A program made the translations under genes and the position numbers. From the NCBI GenBank assembly GCA_037349315.1, contig JBAIAC010000003.1, forward strand, positions 16,554,501 through 16,618,500: 64,000 bases of DNA, read 5' to 3'. Shown here one piece after another: positions 30,864 to 42,267 of the stretch. How positions within the stretch are numbered: the stretch's first letter is position 1; the number at the start of each line of letters is the position of its first letter. This stretch comes from Chelydra serpentina. Lineage: Eukaryota > Chordata > Testudines > Chelydridae. Below the pieces are notes generated by a model. The model worked only from the letters and a program-made list of their open reading frames with translations, was not told where the DNA came from and did no database searches.

Positions 30864-33800
30864 TTGGTGTGAAGAAGGAGTGCTAGGCAGAGATGGGCTC
30901 CACCTGACGAAGAGAGGGAAGAGCATCTTTGGAAGCAGGCTGGCTAACCTAGTGAGGAGGGCTTTAAACTAGGTTCACCGGGGGAAGGAGACCAAAGCCC
31001 CGAGGTAGGGGGGGAAGTGGGATACCGGGAGGAAGCACAAGTAGGTGAGTGCAAGAGGGGAGGGTTCCTGCCCCATACTGGCACAGCAGGACAATCGGTG
31101 AGTTATTTTAAATGCCTATACACAAATGCAAGAAGCCTGGGGAACAAGCAGGGAGAACTGGAAGTCCTGGCACAGTCAAGGAATTATGACGTAATTGGAA
31201 TAACAGAGACTTGGTGGGATAACTCACATGATTGGAGTACTGTCATGGATGGATATAAACTGTTCAGGAAGGATAGGCAGGGCAGAAAAGGTGGGGGAGT
31301 TGCGTTGTATGTAAGAGAGCAGTATGACTGCTCAGAGCTCCAGTATGAAACTGCAGAAAAACCTGAGAGTCTCTGGATTAAATTGAGAAGTGTGAGCAAC
31401 AAGGTAATGTCGTGGTGGGAGTCAGCTACAGACCACCAGACCAGGGGGATGAGGTGGACGAGGCTTTCTTCCAGCAACTATCAGAAGTTACTAGATCACA
31501 GGCCCTGGTTCTCATGGGTGACTTTAATCACCCCGATATCTGCTGGGAGAGCAATACAGCGGTCCACAGACAATCCAGGAAGTTTTTGGAAAGTGTAGGG
31601 GACAATTTCCTGGTGCAATTGCTGGAGGAACCAACTAGGGGAAAAGCTCTTCTTGACTTGCTGCTCACAAATAGGGAGGAAATAGTAGAGGAAGCAATAG
31701 TGGATGGGAACCTGGGAGGCAGTGACCATGAGTTGGTCGAGTTCAGGATCCTGACACAAGGAAGAAAGGAGAGCAGTAGAATACAGAGCCTGGACTTCAG
31801 AAAAGCAGACTTTGACTCCCTCAGGGAACTGATGGGCAAGGTCCCCTGGGAGAATAACATGAGGGGGAAAGGAGTCGAGGAAAGCTGGCTGTATTTTAAA
31901 GAATCCTTATTGAGGTTGCAGGAACAAACCATCCCGATGTGTAGAAAGAAAAGTAAATATGGCAGGCGACCAGCTTGGCTTAACAGTGAAATCCTTGCTC
32001 GTCTTAAACACAAAAAAGCAGCTTACAAGAAGTGGAAGATTGGACAAATGTCCAGGGAGGAGTATAAAAATATTGTTCAGGAATGCAGGAGTGAAATTAG
32101 GAAGGCCAAATCACACTTGGAGTTGCAGCTAGCCGGAGATGTTAGGAGTAACAAGAAGGGTTTCTTCAGGTATGTGAGCAAGAAGAAGAAAGTCAAGGAA
32201 AGTGTGGGCCCCTTGCTGAATAAGGGAGGGAACCTAGTGACAGAGGATGTGGAGAAAGCTAGTGTACTCAATGCTTTTTTTGCCTCTGTCTTCACAGACA
32301 AGGTCAACTCCCAGATGGCTGCACTCCGCAGCATGGTATGGGGAGGAGGTGACCAGCCCTCTGTGGAGAAAGAAGTAGTTCGGGATTATTTAGAAAAGCT
32401 GGACGAACACAAGTCCATGGGGTGGGATGCACTGCATCCGAGGGTGCTAAAGGAGTTGGCCGATGTGATTGCAGAGCCATTGGCCATTATCTTTGACAAA
32501 TCATGGCAATCGGGGGAGGTCCCGGATGACTGGAAAAAAGCGAATGTAGTGCCCATCTTTAAAAAAGGGAAGAAGGAAGATCCGGGGAACTACAGGCCAG
32601 TCAGTCTCACCTCAGTCCCTGGAAAAATCATGGAACAGGTCCTCAAGGAATCAATTCTGAACCACTTAAAGGAGGGGAAAGTGATCAGGAACAGTCAGCA
32701 TGGATTCACCAAGGGCAAGTCATGCCTGACTAACCTAATTGCCTTTTATGATGAGATAACTGGCTCTGTGGATGAGGGGAAAGCAGTGGATGTGCTATTT
32801 CTTGACTTTAGCAAAGCTTTTGATACAGTCTCCCACAGTGTTCTTGCCAGCAAATTAAAGAAGTATGGGCTGGATGAATGGACGGTAAGGTGGATAGAAA
32901 ACTGGCTGGATGGTCGTGCTCAACGGGTAGTGATCAATGGCTCCATGTCTAGTTGGCAGCCGGTATCAAGTGGAGTGCCCCAAGGGTCGGTGCTGGGGCC
33001 GGTTTTGTTCAATATCTTCATCAACGATCTGGAGGATGGTGTGGACTTCACCCTTAGCAAGTTTGCAGATGACACTAAACTGGGAGGAGTTGTTGATACG
33101 CTGGAGGGTAGGGATAGGATACAGAGGGACCTAGACAAATTAGAGGATTGGGCCAAAAGAAATCTGATGAGGTTCAACAAGGACAAGTGCAGAGTCCTGC
33201 ACTTAGGACGGAAGAATCCCATGCACTGCTACAGACTAGGGACCGAATGGCTGGCAGCAGTTCTGCAGAAAAGGACTGTAGCGGGGTGGAACCCCGCTCC
33301 TACCCAGAGGGGCTGGAAATAGCCCTGGGAGAGGGCTGAGGCGGAGAAGCTGGGCTGAGTGGTAAAGCAGCCACAGCTGTAGCCAGTTAATCAGGGCCCA
33401 GCTGGCCCTTATAAGAGGGCAGTGGGCCTGGAGAAAGAGACACGCTCTCTCTGTCTTTAGAGAGGGAAGGGCTTGGCTGCAGGGACCTGACCAGGTACCT
33501 AGAGTGGAGCAGGGCTGGGGAAGGCCAGGGGAGCTGGGGAGCTCCGGCCTGAGAAAACCCCAGGCTGTGGCCTAGGGTTAGGCCCATTTAGGTACTGGGG
33601 TTGCGGGGGCAACCCACGGGTAGGCTGAGGCAGCAGGTCCAAACCCCCTGTTCCTGTGATGAGTGGCTTATACTGCAGTCTGCCCCAGGGCGCGGGGGCT
33701 AGCTGGTGACTGGCAGTAGCCTACGACTGAGGCAAGGTGGGGATAGGGGGTTGGGGGTTCCCCTGGGGAGGGGAGACCCAGATCTAGGGGTACTGCCAGG

Positions 33801-34638
33801 GGGCAGCACCCCAGTTAAAATGGCACCGGGTCCTGGGAGGGACGCGGCACCAGAGTGGACAGGCGGATCACTGGCCTGCAGAGGGCGCTCCAGGGCTGGA
33901 CGAGCTAATTCCCTGGAGAAACCAGCAGGAGGCGCCGCAGGGGTGAGTCTGACTCTGCCACAAGGACCTAGGGGTTACAGTGGACGAAAAGCTGAATATG
34001 AGTGAACAGTGTGCCCTTGTTGCCAAGAAGGCTAACGGCATTTTGGGCTGTATAAGTAGGGGCATTTCCAGCAGATCGAGGGACGTGATTATTCCCCTCT
34101 ATTCGGCACTGGTGAGGCCTCATTTGGAGTACTGTGTCCAGTTTTGGGCCCCACACTACAAGAAGGATGTGGATAAATTGGAAAGAGTCCAACGGAGGGC
34201 AACAAAAATGATTAGGGGGCTGGAGCACATGGCTTATGAAGAGAGGCTGAGGGAACTGGGATTGTTTAGCCTGCAGAAGAGAAGAGTGAGGGGGGATTTG
34301 ATAGCTGCTTTCAACTACCTAAAAGGGGGTTCCAAAGAGGATGGATCTAGATTGTTCTCAGTGGTAGAAGATGACAGAACAAGGAGTAATGGTCTCAAGT
34401 TGCAGAGGGGGAGGTTTAGGTTGGATATTAGGAAAAACATTTTCACTAGTAGGGTGGTGAAGCACTGGAATGGGTTACCTAGGGAGGTGGTGGAATTTCC
34501 TTCCTTAGAGGTTTTTAAGGTCAGGCTTGACAAAGTCCTGGCTGGGATGATCTAGTTGGGGTTGGTCCTGCTTTGAGTAGAGGGTTGGACTAGATGACCT
34601 CCTGAGATTCCAACCCTGAGATTCTATTATTCTATGAT
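30864..34638 (+). mobile_element. CR1 LINE, nearly full ORF2, split by a solo LTR
   Basis: A long young CR1 begins upstream of ORF2 (CACCTGACGAAGAGAGGG region) and ends in the tail TTCTATTATTCTATGAT. ORF2 covers the endonuclease ([48 protein letters not shown]) and the reverse transcriptase ([27 protein letters not shown]). One base is missing near 31405 (a GGG run), which shifts the frame. A 686-bp LTR interrupts ORF2 at 33277. The last part is open at 33980-34555. It therefore cannot make a full protein. It was inserted into a SINE. Confidence 0.92.
33277..33962. mobile_element. Solo LTR, 686 bp, 5-bp target duplication
   Basis: It begins TGTAGCGG and ends TGCCACA. AGGAC is present on both sides (33272-33276 and 33963-33967). 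The CR1 reading continues cleanly on both sides when the LTR and one AGGAC are removed. No internal retroelement region is attached. It was the last insertion in this three-layer nest. Confidence 0.9.
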
Positions 34639-34774
34639 CTAGTCCAACCCGCTGCTCAAAGCAGGACCAATCCCCAGTTTTTGTCCCAGATCCCTAAATG
34701 GCCCCCTCAAGGATTGAAGTCACAACCCTGGGTTTAGCAGGCCAATGCTCAAACCACTGAGCTATCCCTCCCCC
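34639..34774 (-). repeat. SINE head piece (tRNA-like), continuation
   Basis: Continues the SINE begun at 30823 and includes the tRNA-like head (GGATAGCTCAGTGGTTTGAG on minus). Confidence 0.82.
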
Positions 34775-35654
34775 CATGGCGCATGCCTATCAATTATAGC
34801 AGGTGCCCTAAGTCTAAATTGGAGCCAAATGTTTTGATTTTGTCAAAATGAAACATTTTGCTTCACCCAAAATGATTTCCCCCCCAGAATTTTGTTTTGT
34901 GGGTAATGTTGAGTTCTTTGGGGTTTGATCCATTTTGTTCAAAATTGCAGGATGTCCTGTAAAATGTAACAATCGAACTTTCATTCCTAAGTCATTTGCT
35001 GTCTATTCTGTTTAACATTGTGCCCAATGTTTCTGTCCTCCCAGCCCTCACCTTCAAAACATGCCATTTTACCAGCTGGCAAGTTCTGAAACCTAATCTG
35101 GCTGCCCATGGAGTTCTGCATCAATTAGTATATATGTATGTATTTATTTATTTCCTAGAGACTTCCTTTAGCGTTAGCAGCAGGAGCCCAAGGTCCATCT
35201 GATTTTTATAGCTAAAAGGCCAAAGTGAATGTATTAGAACTACAAACTTAAATTCATTCACATCATTACATCTAAATCACAATATAAAACTTAAAAATAG
35301 ATCTTTTTGAGGGTGCAATTCTCTTTCTCTGTCCTTAACGCCCATTAGCATAACTATCGGTATGGTGGGTTTGTGCCTCTGTTTCATTGCAACTGAGCCT
35401 TGGGAAAAGACCACATTTACGTCTTCAAGTGACAAATGTGGAGAGAAATGGGAGCGTGAGCTTCTGAGGCCCGCAGGCTGCTCTTTTAGCCTTCTAGTTC
35501 CCTCCCAGCATGGCTGAAAGTGCTGCATTCTCTGCAGAAAGCTACCTGCCTGGCAGCTGTCAGTTGCTGTGAAAGAAAGATTTACTCAAGTGCACAAAAT
35601 GAGGAAAAAAGAAAAGGAAGCACAGGAAACTCCGGAATGAGTCACTGCCCCTGA
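34775..35654. other. No feature recognised
   Basis: AT-rich single-copy-looking sequence. Short open frames show no domains. Confidence 0.45.
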
Positions 35655-35718
35655 AAGGCAAAGGGAACTTGATCAAAAATCAAACTAAAAATGGGAAGTG
35701 AATGTGCACTAGTCATGG
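35655..35718. repeat. Flanking direct repeat, left copy
   Basis: About 62 bp ending AAGTGAATGTGCACTAGTCA is repeated with some differences at 40818-40878. The two copies enclose the whole block of Gypsy, CR1 ORF1 and L3 relic sequence. Confidence 0.65.
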
Positions 35719-36042
35719 ACAGAAGTTCTTGCTGTCCTGGTGTACCCCTAGCCAGTAGAACCCGGCTAGTATTTGAGCCAGGGTTTTGTCTCGGCCCAGA
35801 TGGCCTGCAGCGGGGATATCATGGGCCATCCTCAACACGGTCTGCTGGTGACAGCGTGGTACCACCAGTTGGGAGTGGGGTTCATGGGTATGAGGGTCCT
35901 GGTAAATCTGGTAGAGGTGATCACCCTTGAGTTCAAACCAGGGCCACTGAGTCACACGCCGGGGGTCTGTAGCGATGCCGTCAACATATGCCACCTGGTC
36001 ATAAAGTGAGGTCCTCTCTCTGATCTCGACAGAAGTCCCCAT
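35713..36042 (-). pseudogene. Gypsy integrase N-terminal fragment
   Basis: The 109-codon frame contains LVVPRCHQQTVLRMAHDIPA followed by GHLGRDKTLAQILAGFYW, the H2C2-type zinc-binding region at the start of Gypsy integrases, then CP at the end. The catalytic core is absent. A deletion joins this fragment directly downstream of the protease. Confidence 0.78.
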
Positions 36043-36200
36043 CTATGCCTCAGAGGGGTCCCTGGTCTTCGGGCGCCACCCGGGGTTCATCTGGAGGGTT
36101 GTCAGACCTCCCCCACGGGGTCTAGAGGGTGTCTGGGGTTTTGTCCTTCCTCGTCACCCTCAAGGGGGTCTCCTTCCAACCCCAGCCTTTCTGGTCCAGT

Positions 36201-36563
36201 CTAGAGGGTTGCTGCATGCAGGACACGGCTGAATTCCAGCCAGTCTCTTCCAAAGATGACGGGATAGGGGAGGTTCAGGGCGATTCCCACTGTCATTCTC
36301 CGGGTCACTCCCTCAATTGTGAGGGACCGCAGAGCACTGGGGCACCCCTTCACATCTCCGTGTACACAGTGGAGTCGGATAGGCCTGCGGGTCACGTGGT
36401 CAGCTGGGACAAGGCTTCCCTGCGCCATCATTAGGCTGGACCCCGAATCCACAAGGGCCTCCACTGGCTTCCCCCCGAGTCTGGCCGGGACGGTCACTTT
36501 GGGCCTGGGATAATGGTGGGCCTGGGTGTCTCTGGCATAGACCTCGCCGAAGGAACAGCCCAT
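36201..36563 (-). pseudogene. Gypsy retropepsin-like protease fragment
   Basis: The 120-codon frame contains VEALVDSGSSLMM, with the D-S-G active-site triad of aspartic proteases, and VIFGRDWLEF, which matches the conserved ILGxDxL-type segment. It retains most of a retropepsin domain but lacks its normal polyprotein context. Confidence 0.75.
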
Positions 36564-37484
36564 GGTAGGGAACTGCCCCTGGAGGTGCCCTAATTGGTCA
36601 CACCTGAAGCAAGGGCCTATCGCGGCGGGATCCAGTCGAGCCTCCGAATTCAGAGGACGATCCAGGATCTCTCTCAGAGGAGTCCTTCATCTGCTGTCAC
36701 AGCTCATAAGAGGGCTGGGGGGGGGTGGCTTCAGAGTTGAACTAGGGGGGCCCCCATCACATCAGCTGTTTTTGCGGCCGGAGGGTGGGCACGGTGTTGC
36801 CGGAAGTACAGAGTGCTTCCTCCAATTTGGCCGGGGTGTCTGCACCGGGCCTGGAGGTCCGGGGGTCATCGGGGTCTCGGCCACTAAGAAGTCTTCCGTG
36901 AGTCCAACTGCTGCCTTCAGGGGTGTAGGCCAGGGCCGCAGGACCAACGCCCTCCCTCGGGGCGGGAGGATGTGGATAAATTGTTCCACTACCACCTGCT
37001 AGGCCAGTTCTGTGGCCGTGTGTCGCTCCGGTTGGAGCCAGCACCAGCAGCATCCTTAAGCTCTTGGGCCACAACACAGGGTCGCGCCCCCCAGCAGATA
37101 AGTCTTCCCATGAAACCTACGCTGGAAGGTGTCGGGTGTTATGTCCAGAGCATCCAAAATAGCAGCCTTAATGGCCCTGTAGTGTCGTGCCCCATCGTTA
37201 GGAAGGGGGCCTGGGCGGCTCCCATCAAATATGGGGCTAGGAGCATGGCAGCCAAGGAAACACTCTCAGAAGTGATCAAAAATGCCCCTGGGTCATCTTC
37301 AGGACCCATCTTTGTGAGCCGTATGGGTAGGGTGGGGGGTCGCCGGGGCTCCTGCCCCTTCAGGACTGGGGTTCTGGGGCAGCAGGGTGGTGAGTTGTTG
37401 GAAGCATTGCCTCTCTTGGTCCTGCTGCTGGGCCCCCAACTCCCAGAGTAGCTGCTGCTGCTGGGTTTCGGCCCACCACTTCAT
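36564..37484 (-). pseudogene. Gypsy gag, broken
   Basis: The frame 37299-37484 begins MKWWAETQQQQLLWELGAQQ, a glutamine-rich gag N-terminus. Downstream pieces (to about 36760) are split by frameshifts. It includes a degraded stretch corresponding to the gag body, and no intact capsid domain is recoverable by reading. Confidence 0.55.
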
Positions 37485-37731
37485 CAGTTGGTCTCTCCCT
37501 GGTTAGTCCCCCTCCCACCCCCCGTCTCAGGGTGTGGTCGCTGCCCGCATTCTCCGCCAGGTGTAGGAGAGGTGCGGGTCTCTCCCCCTTCTGGCAGGGC
37601 GGGAGACCCTGCCTCCTTGCTGTTTCTCAAGCAGGGCCAGCAGCCCCCGGGCAGTGCCCTGCTGGTGATCAATCCAAGTACCAGTTAGTCCCTCCACCCA
37701 ATCCCTCAGTCAGGGCAGGGCAATTAGCAGG

Positions 37732-38813
37732 TGTGACGGTGCTGCCTGTAGGAGCCCGCTGAGGTCACTCAATCATGGTGAACTGCAAACAGAACGGGGC
37801 AAACAAACCCCAAACGCTGGTGGATATTCCAATACTCAGGATTTACCAAGCCAGCACAAAACAGCTTCTATAGTACCTCACTGGTTACTAAGAAGTCCAA
37901 ACAATGCAGTTCCCTTAAAGCACCCAGCCTCAGGCCTCCATCCAGACCCACACTGTCAGATATGATGATGATTACTGAAAATCTTAATTCATCATATACA
38001 AGAAAAGGTTCTTCCAATCCCAAAGGATCAGCCCCAAATCCAGGTCAAATAACAACTTAGATCTTACCCCAAATACACTCTTCTAGTCAATTCTTATTAA
38101 CTAAACTAAAATTTATTAAAAAGAAAAGAGAGAGTGTGTGGGTTAATAGATCAGTATACATACAGACTTGAATTCAATTCTTGAGGTTCAGATACATCGC
38201 AGAGATGAGCCTGTAGTTGCCAAAAGTCCTTTTAGGAATAGTCCATAGGTTATAGTCCAATGTCCATATTCAGGGTGACTCCAGTCAGTGACTGGGGATC
38301 TCAATCCTTATGGCTCAGGGTTTCCCCTTCTTGAAACCCAAAGCAGATCTGAGATGAAGAAGGATCATGTCCCAGGGTTCTTATACATTTCCAGCAGCCA
38401 TTTGGCCTGAGAAAACAATAGGCTGAACTGTCCTTCTTCCAAACTTCATGGCAATTAGCACAGGATAATTTATCCATTACACAGTTCAGACACAGGTTAT
38501 CACAATCTTCAAAGAAACATAGACAATAATACTATTTCACTCAAATATCTTCCTAGATGTTAATATTCCTTTTTTGATCTTTGAATCAAAGCTATAGCCA
38601 TAGACACAGACTTATTTGCTTACATCACAAGTGCTGAGCAAACATCTACTCTTCTATCTCTAACAGTGCAGGCTGCATTTCAAAGCACTATTCCTTTACA
38701 TATCTTCCTAACCAGTCTTTTCAGTTCGGCCATGGGTCAGGTCAGTCTGTGAGTTCATTAACTCTTTCTGGCCCTGTCACCTTTCAATGATATATTATAC
38801 TCATAACATTACA
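37732..38813. mobile_element. Solo LTR, 1082 bp, 5-bp target duplication
   Basis: It begins TGTGACGGTG and ends CATTACA. GCAGG flanks both sides (37727-37731 and 38814-38818). It inserted into the leader of the Gypsy element. A truncated second copy of the same family starts at 48578. Confidence 0.88.
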
Positions 38814-39643
38814 GCAGGTCTGGCCGGCAATCAGTCCAGGCCTTAATTAGTCTTTCAGCCCCAGTCCCTCAGTCAGGGCAATTAGCGGGTCTGTCCAATA
38901 ATCAGCCCAGGCTGTGAGAAGTCTTTCTGCCCCCGTCCTTCCCTCAGGGTGGGGCAGCTCACAGTCTATAGCTGGGGCTTGGTCCATAACGTGCTGCCAA
39001 GGAGTTCAGGGGGTGGAATTAGCTCCCAGGTGGGAGCAACAGCAACTGCGCCTGGCGCCCTACCTCCGGCGAGCGCCAGACCAATCCAGGCCTCCTGGCC
39101 TACCAGTGGGGAGGTGGCCACCACTCATGAATGGGGTGGCCACGGTAGGAGGACACAGGCCCTCCCACTCCACTGCGTCCCAGCCCAGGGCCCTATTAGT
39201 GGTGGGGTAGCACGCCACTAGGTCAGCGGGGAGCCTCCTGCAACATGCTGGCCAGTTACATATAGTTCCACAGCCGAACCCTATTCAGCTTCCCTGGGCT
39301 CCTTCCTACCCTCCCCAGCTTGGGGTACCTAGGTTCCGGGGTCATCCTCGGTCTTCCCTGGGAGACGGGCAGTGGAAGCCCGGCAGCTCATCAGTGTTGC
39401 TGGACTCCAGCAGTTCAGGTATCTCCTCTGGTCCCCTGGTCAGGCAGCGGGGAAGAGACGTCCTGCTCTTCCCGCAACTCTCCCCCTACTAAGCTAGGGG
39501 GCTGGCCTTTTATAGTCCAGATTCCTGTCCCGCCCCCTCTGCTTCCAGCAGGGCAGCTGCGGATGTCCCAGCTCTGCCCACCAGGGGGTGATTGCGGGTC
39601 TCTCCCCTTCTGGGAGGGTGGGAGACAACGTCTCCTTGCTACA

Positions 39644-40370
39644 TTCCTGTATAGGCTCTCCCTTTCCCAAAAATTTCCCCAGTTCCTAATAAATCTAAAC
39701 CCCTCCTCCCTACACCATCATCTCATCCATGCATTGAGACCCTGCAGCTTTGCCTGTCTAACTGGCCCTGTGCATAGAACTGGGAACATCTCAGAGAATG
39801 CTACTTTAGAGGTCCTGGTCTTCAATCTCTTACCTAGTAGCCTAAATTTGGCCTCCAGGACCTCTCTCCTACCCTTCCCTATGTCATTGGTACCTACACC
39901 GAAGTCTATCTAAATGTCTCAAGAGATTCGCAACCTTCGCACCAGGCAGGCAAGTCACCATGCGGTTCTCCCGGGTCAAAGCAAACCCAGCTCTCTCTGT
40001 TTCTAATGATCGAATCACCCATTACTAATACCTGTCACTTCCTAATAGCTGGAGTTCCCTCCCCTGGAGAGGTATCCTCAGTGCACAAGGATACCACAAC
40101 ATCATCTGGAAGGAGGGTCCCAATTATGGAATCGTTTCCCTCTGCTCCAGTTGGATGTTCTCCTTCCCTGGGACTTTCATCCTCCTCAACAGCACAGAGG
40201 CTGTCAGACCGGGGGTGGGACCATTCTAATGTGTTCCGGGAAGTCTCATCTATGTACCTCTCTGTCTTCCTTAGCACCTCCAGTTCAGCCATGCTGGTCT
40301 CCAAAGCCCGTACATGGTCTCTGAGGGCCAGGAGCTCTAACATTAGCAGGTTCCTAACATTTTGTTAGTT
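39644..40370 (-). mobile_element. CR1 ORF1 region fragment
   Basis: The minus strand encodes CR1 ORF1 pieces: a coiled-coil-like start (MLELLALRDHVRALETSMAE, frame 40035-40343) and, after frameshifts toward 39644, the esterase-like region. A sister fragment on plus is at 59401-59822. Confidence 0.7.
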
Positions 40371-40806
40371 TTGTTGCCCGCTGCTGCACGTCGAGTGGAT
40401 GTTTTCAGAGAACTATCCACAATGACTCCAAGATCTCTTTCTTGAGTGGTAATGGCTAATATTGACTCTATCATTTGGTATGTTTAGTTGGGATTATGTT
40501 TTCAAAATGCGTATTACTTGCATTTTTCAACATTGAATTTCATCTGCCGTTGTGTTGCCCAGTCACACAGCTTTGTGAGATCCCTTTGTAACTTTTCATT
40601 TAAGTATCTTGAGTAATTTTGTATCAGCTACAAACTTGGTCACCTCACTCTTTACCTCTTCTTCCAGACATCATTTAAGGATATGTTGAACTGCACTGGC
40701 CTAATATGGCCTAGTCCTTGGGGGGCCCCACTATTTATCTCCCTCCATTGTGAAAACTGACCACTTATCCCATAATAGCTTAGTTTGCTTAGGAGCCTTT
40801 CGTGAC
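40371..40806 (-). mobile_element. L3/CR1-like reverse transcriptase relic
   Basis: Broken minus frames match the RT thumb and the region following the FADD box (for example the degraded RDLGVIVDSS-type block near 40410-40440 and LNDV near 40660). No open frame of useful length remains. Confidence 0.5.
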
Positions 40807-40817
40807 AGAGTTTTCTA

Positions 40818-40878
40818 AAAGGCAAAAGAAACTGGATCAAAAAAACCTAAAATGGGAAGTGAATGTGCACTAGTAATG
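40818..40878. repeat. Flanking direct repeat, right copy
   Basis: Matches 35655-35718, sharing GGGAAGTGAATGTGCACTAG exactly and the preceding GATCAAAAA-type stretch with a few differences. Confidence 0.65.
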
Positions 40879-42111
40879 GATATTCTCCTAATCAAGATGC
40901 CTCCTCTCAGTTAGAAAATGCAATACAGGATGCAAAATTTGCTGATTGCTTTGTGCTGACATTAGCAATTTGCTCTCGCCTAGGGCCCCAGGAAACCTTA
41001 ATCCACCTCTGTTCACTCTGTGCTTCTGCATGGAGCCAGGAAATGCGCATGTTAGACCGGAAGGTTTCTGCTGCAGTTAATGGCTGTGTAACTGAAATAT
41101 TTACTTCCAAAACCATTGAAGATTAACTCAATAACGTCTTCAGTCTCATGATCTCACTCTTTTTGATCACATGCTTTGGACCTATGGCTCATGCCCATAT
41201 CCCAACTCAATTAAAAACCATAGCTCACCTAAATCCATGTGGGCCTGTATTCCTACAGAAGGGCATCACCCTCAACATCTCATTTTGTGCCCCAAATGGG
41301 AAAAGAACCATAACTTGATAGGCCAATATGCATGTGGTCCTTCCACTCTTAATATAATGTAACCAGAAACAAAAGCTAGGAGTACAGGTGACCCTTACTG
41401 ACCCCTTCCACCTGCAGCCCAACCTACAGCCCCCATCCCTTTCTGCCCCTTCCCCGGGCCACCCCGTTCCACCCAGGGTTCCCCCCTGCAACCATCCTGC
41501 AGCCCCATGACCGGAGAAGCTCTGTCTCCATGCCCCATCCCAGTGTCTCATCAGGGAGTGAGAGCTCCTCAAGTCCCAGGGCCATGGTGGGGATCTGGGT
41601 GCTGAGGCTTCTCCTGTGACCCTTGGGCTTCTATAGGGGACCAGGGACAGGGTGCTGGGGCTTCTCCTCCCTTGCCCATCTGGCACTTCTTCTGGAGAGT
41701 GGGTCCAGAGGTAGGGGGCTTGCTCTGTCGCCCAGTGGCTTCTGCCGGGAATGGGTCGGGGGCGCTGCTGAGGGCTTCCCCCATCCCGCGGCTGCTGCTG
41801 GGGAAAGAGCTTCCCTTATCCTTCAGCTTCTGCCAGGGATGGGGTCAGGGGCTGCTGGGGACGGACTTTCCCTGCTGCAGAGTGGGGTCAGAGTGCAGGG
41901 ACATCCCCGGTCTTATCCACCCGGCAGCCGGGGCGTCAGGTTTATGCCAGTGGCAGCAGATTTTTCTGGTGGCTCATCAGTTGTCCAGGACCTCTGGGCA
42001 CGGGCCCAGTCAGCCACTAATAGTGAATATTCTAAGCAAACTGTTTTACAACAGAGAGCATTAGAGGAAAATAGGCAGTGGCTGTAGATCTCAAAGTGGA
42101 AGCCGGCTAGA
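40879..42111. other. No gene recognised
   Basis: 41386-41950 is GC-rich with open frames on both strands (up to 154 codons) but no recognisable domain. 40879-41385 also holds nothing identified. Confidence 0.4.
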
Positions 42112-42267
42112 ACAGTGCCATGCAAACGCCATTATCTCCCATAACTATAAACAAACTTGTTTGTCTTAGCAATTGGCTGAACAAGAAGTAGGACTGAGTG
42201 GACTTGTAGGCTCTAAAGTTTTACATTGTTTTATTTTTAAGTGAAGTTATGTAAAAAAATCTACATT
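42112..42267 (+). mobile_element. hAT relic, left piece
   Basis: Matches the 3' end of the hAT element at 1-859, including the end of the dimerisation domain (KLVCLSNWLNKK) and the AT-rich tail AAAGTTTTACATTGTTTTAT. It is interrupted at 42268 by a CR1 and resumes at 45351. Confidence 0.7.

Larger units (their letters stand above)
35713..39643 (-). mobile_element. Ty3/Gypsy element, internally deleted
   Basis: Read on minus, the 5' LTR starts TGTAGCAAGG at 39643, with a TATA-like CTATAAAAGG near 39509-39518. A C/G-rich leader follows, then gag (from about 37484), protease (36563-36201) and a piece of integrase (36042-35713). RT and RNase H are missing between about 36200 and 36045. A solo LTR of another family interrupts the leader at 37732-38813. 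No clear 3' LTR was found. The element appears to have landed in a CR1 ORF1 region at 39644. Confidence 0.75.

Noticed and set aside
41225..42087. Two overlapping 150-codon frames
   Set aside because: Opposite-strand frames in a GC-rich tract; no homology recognised and no exon borders.
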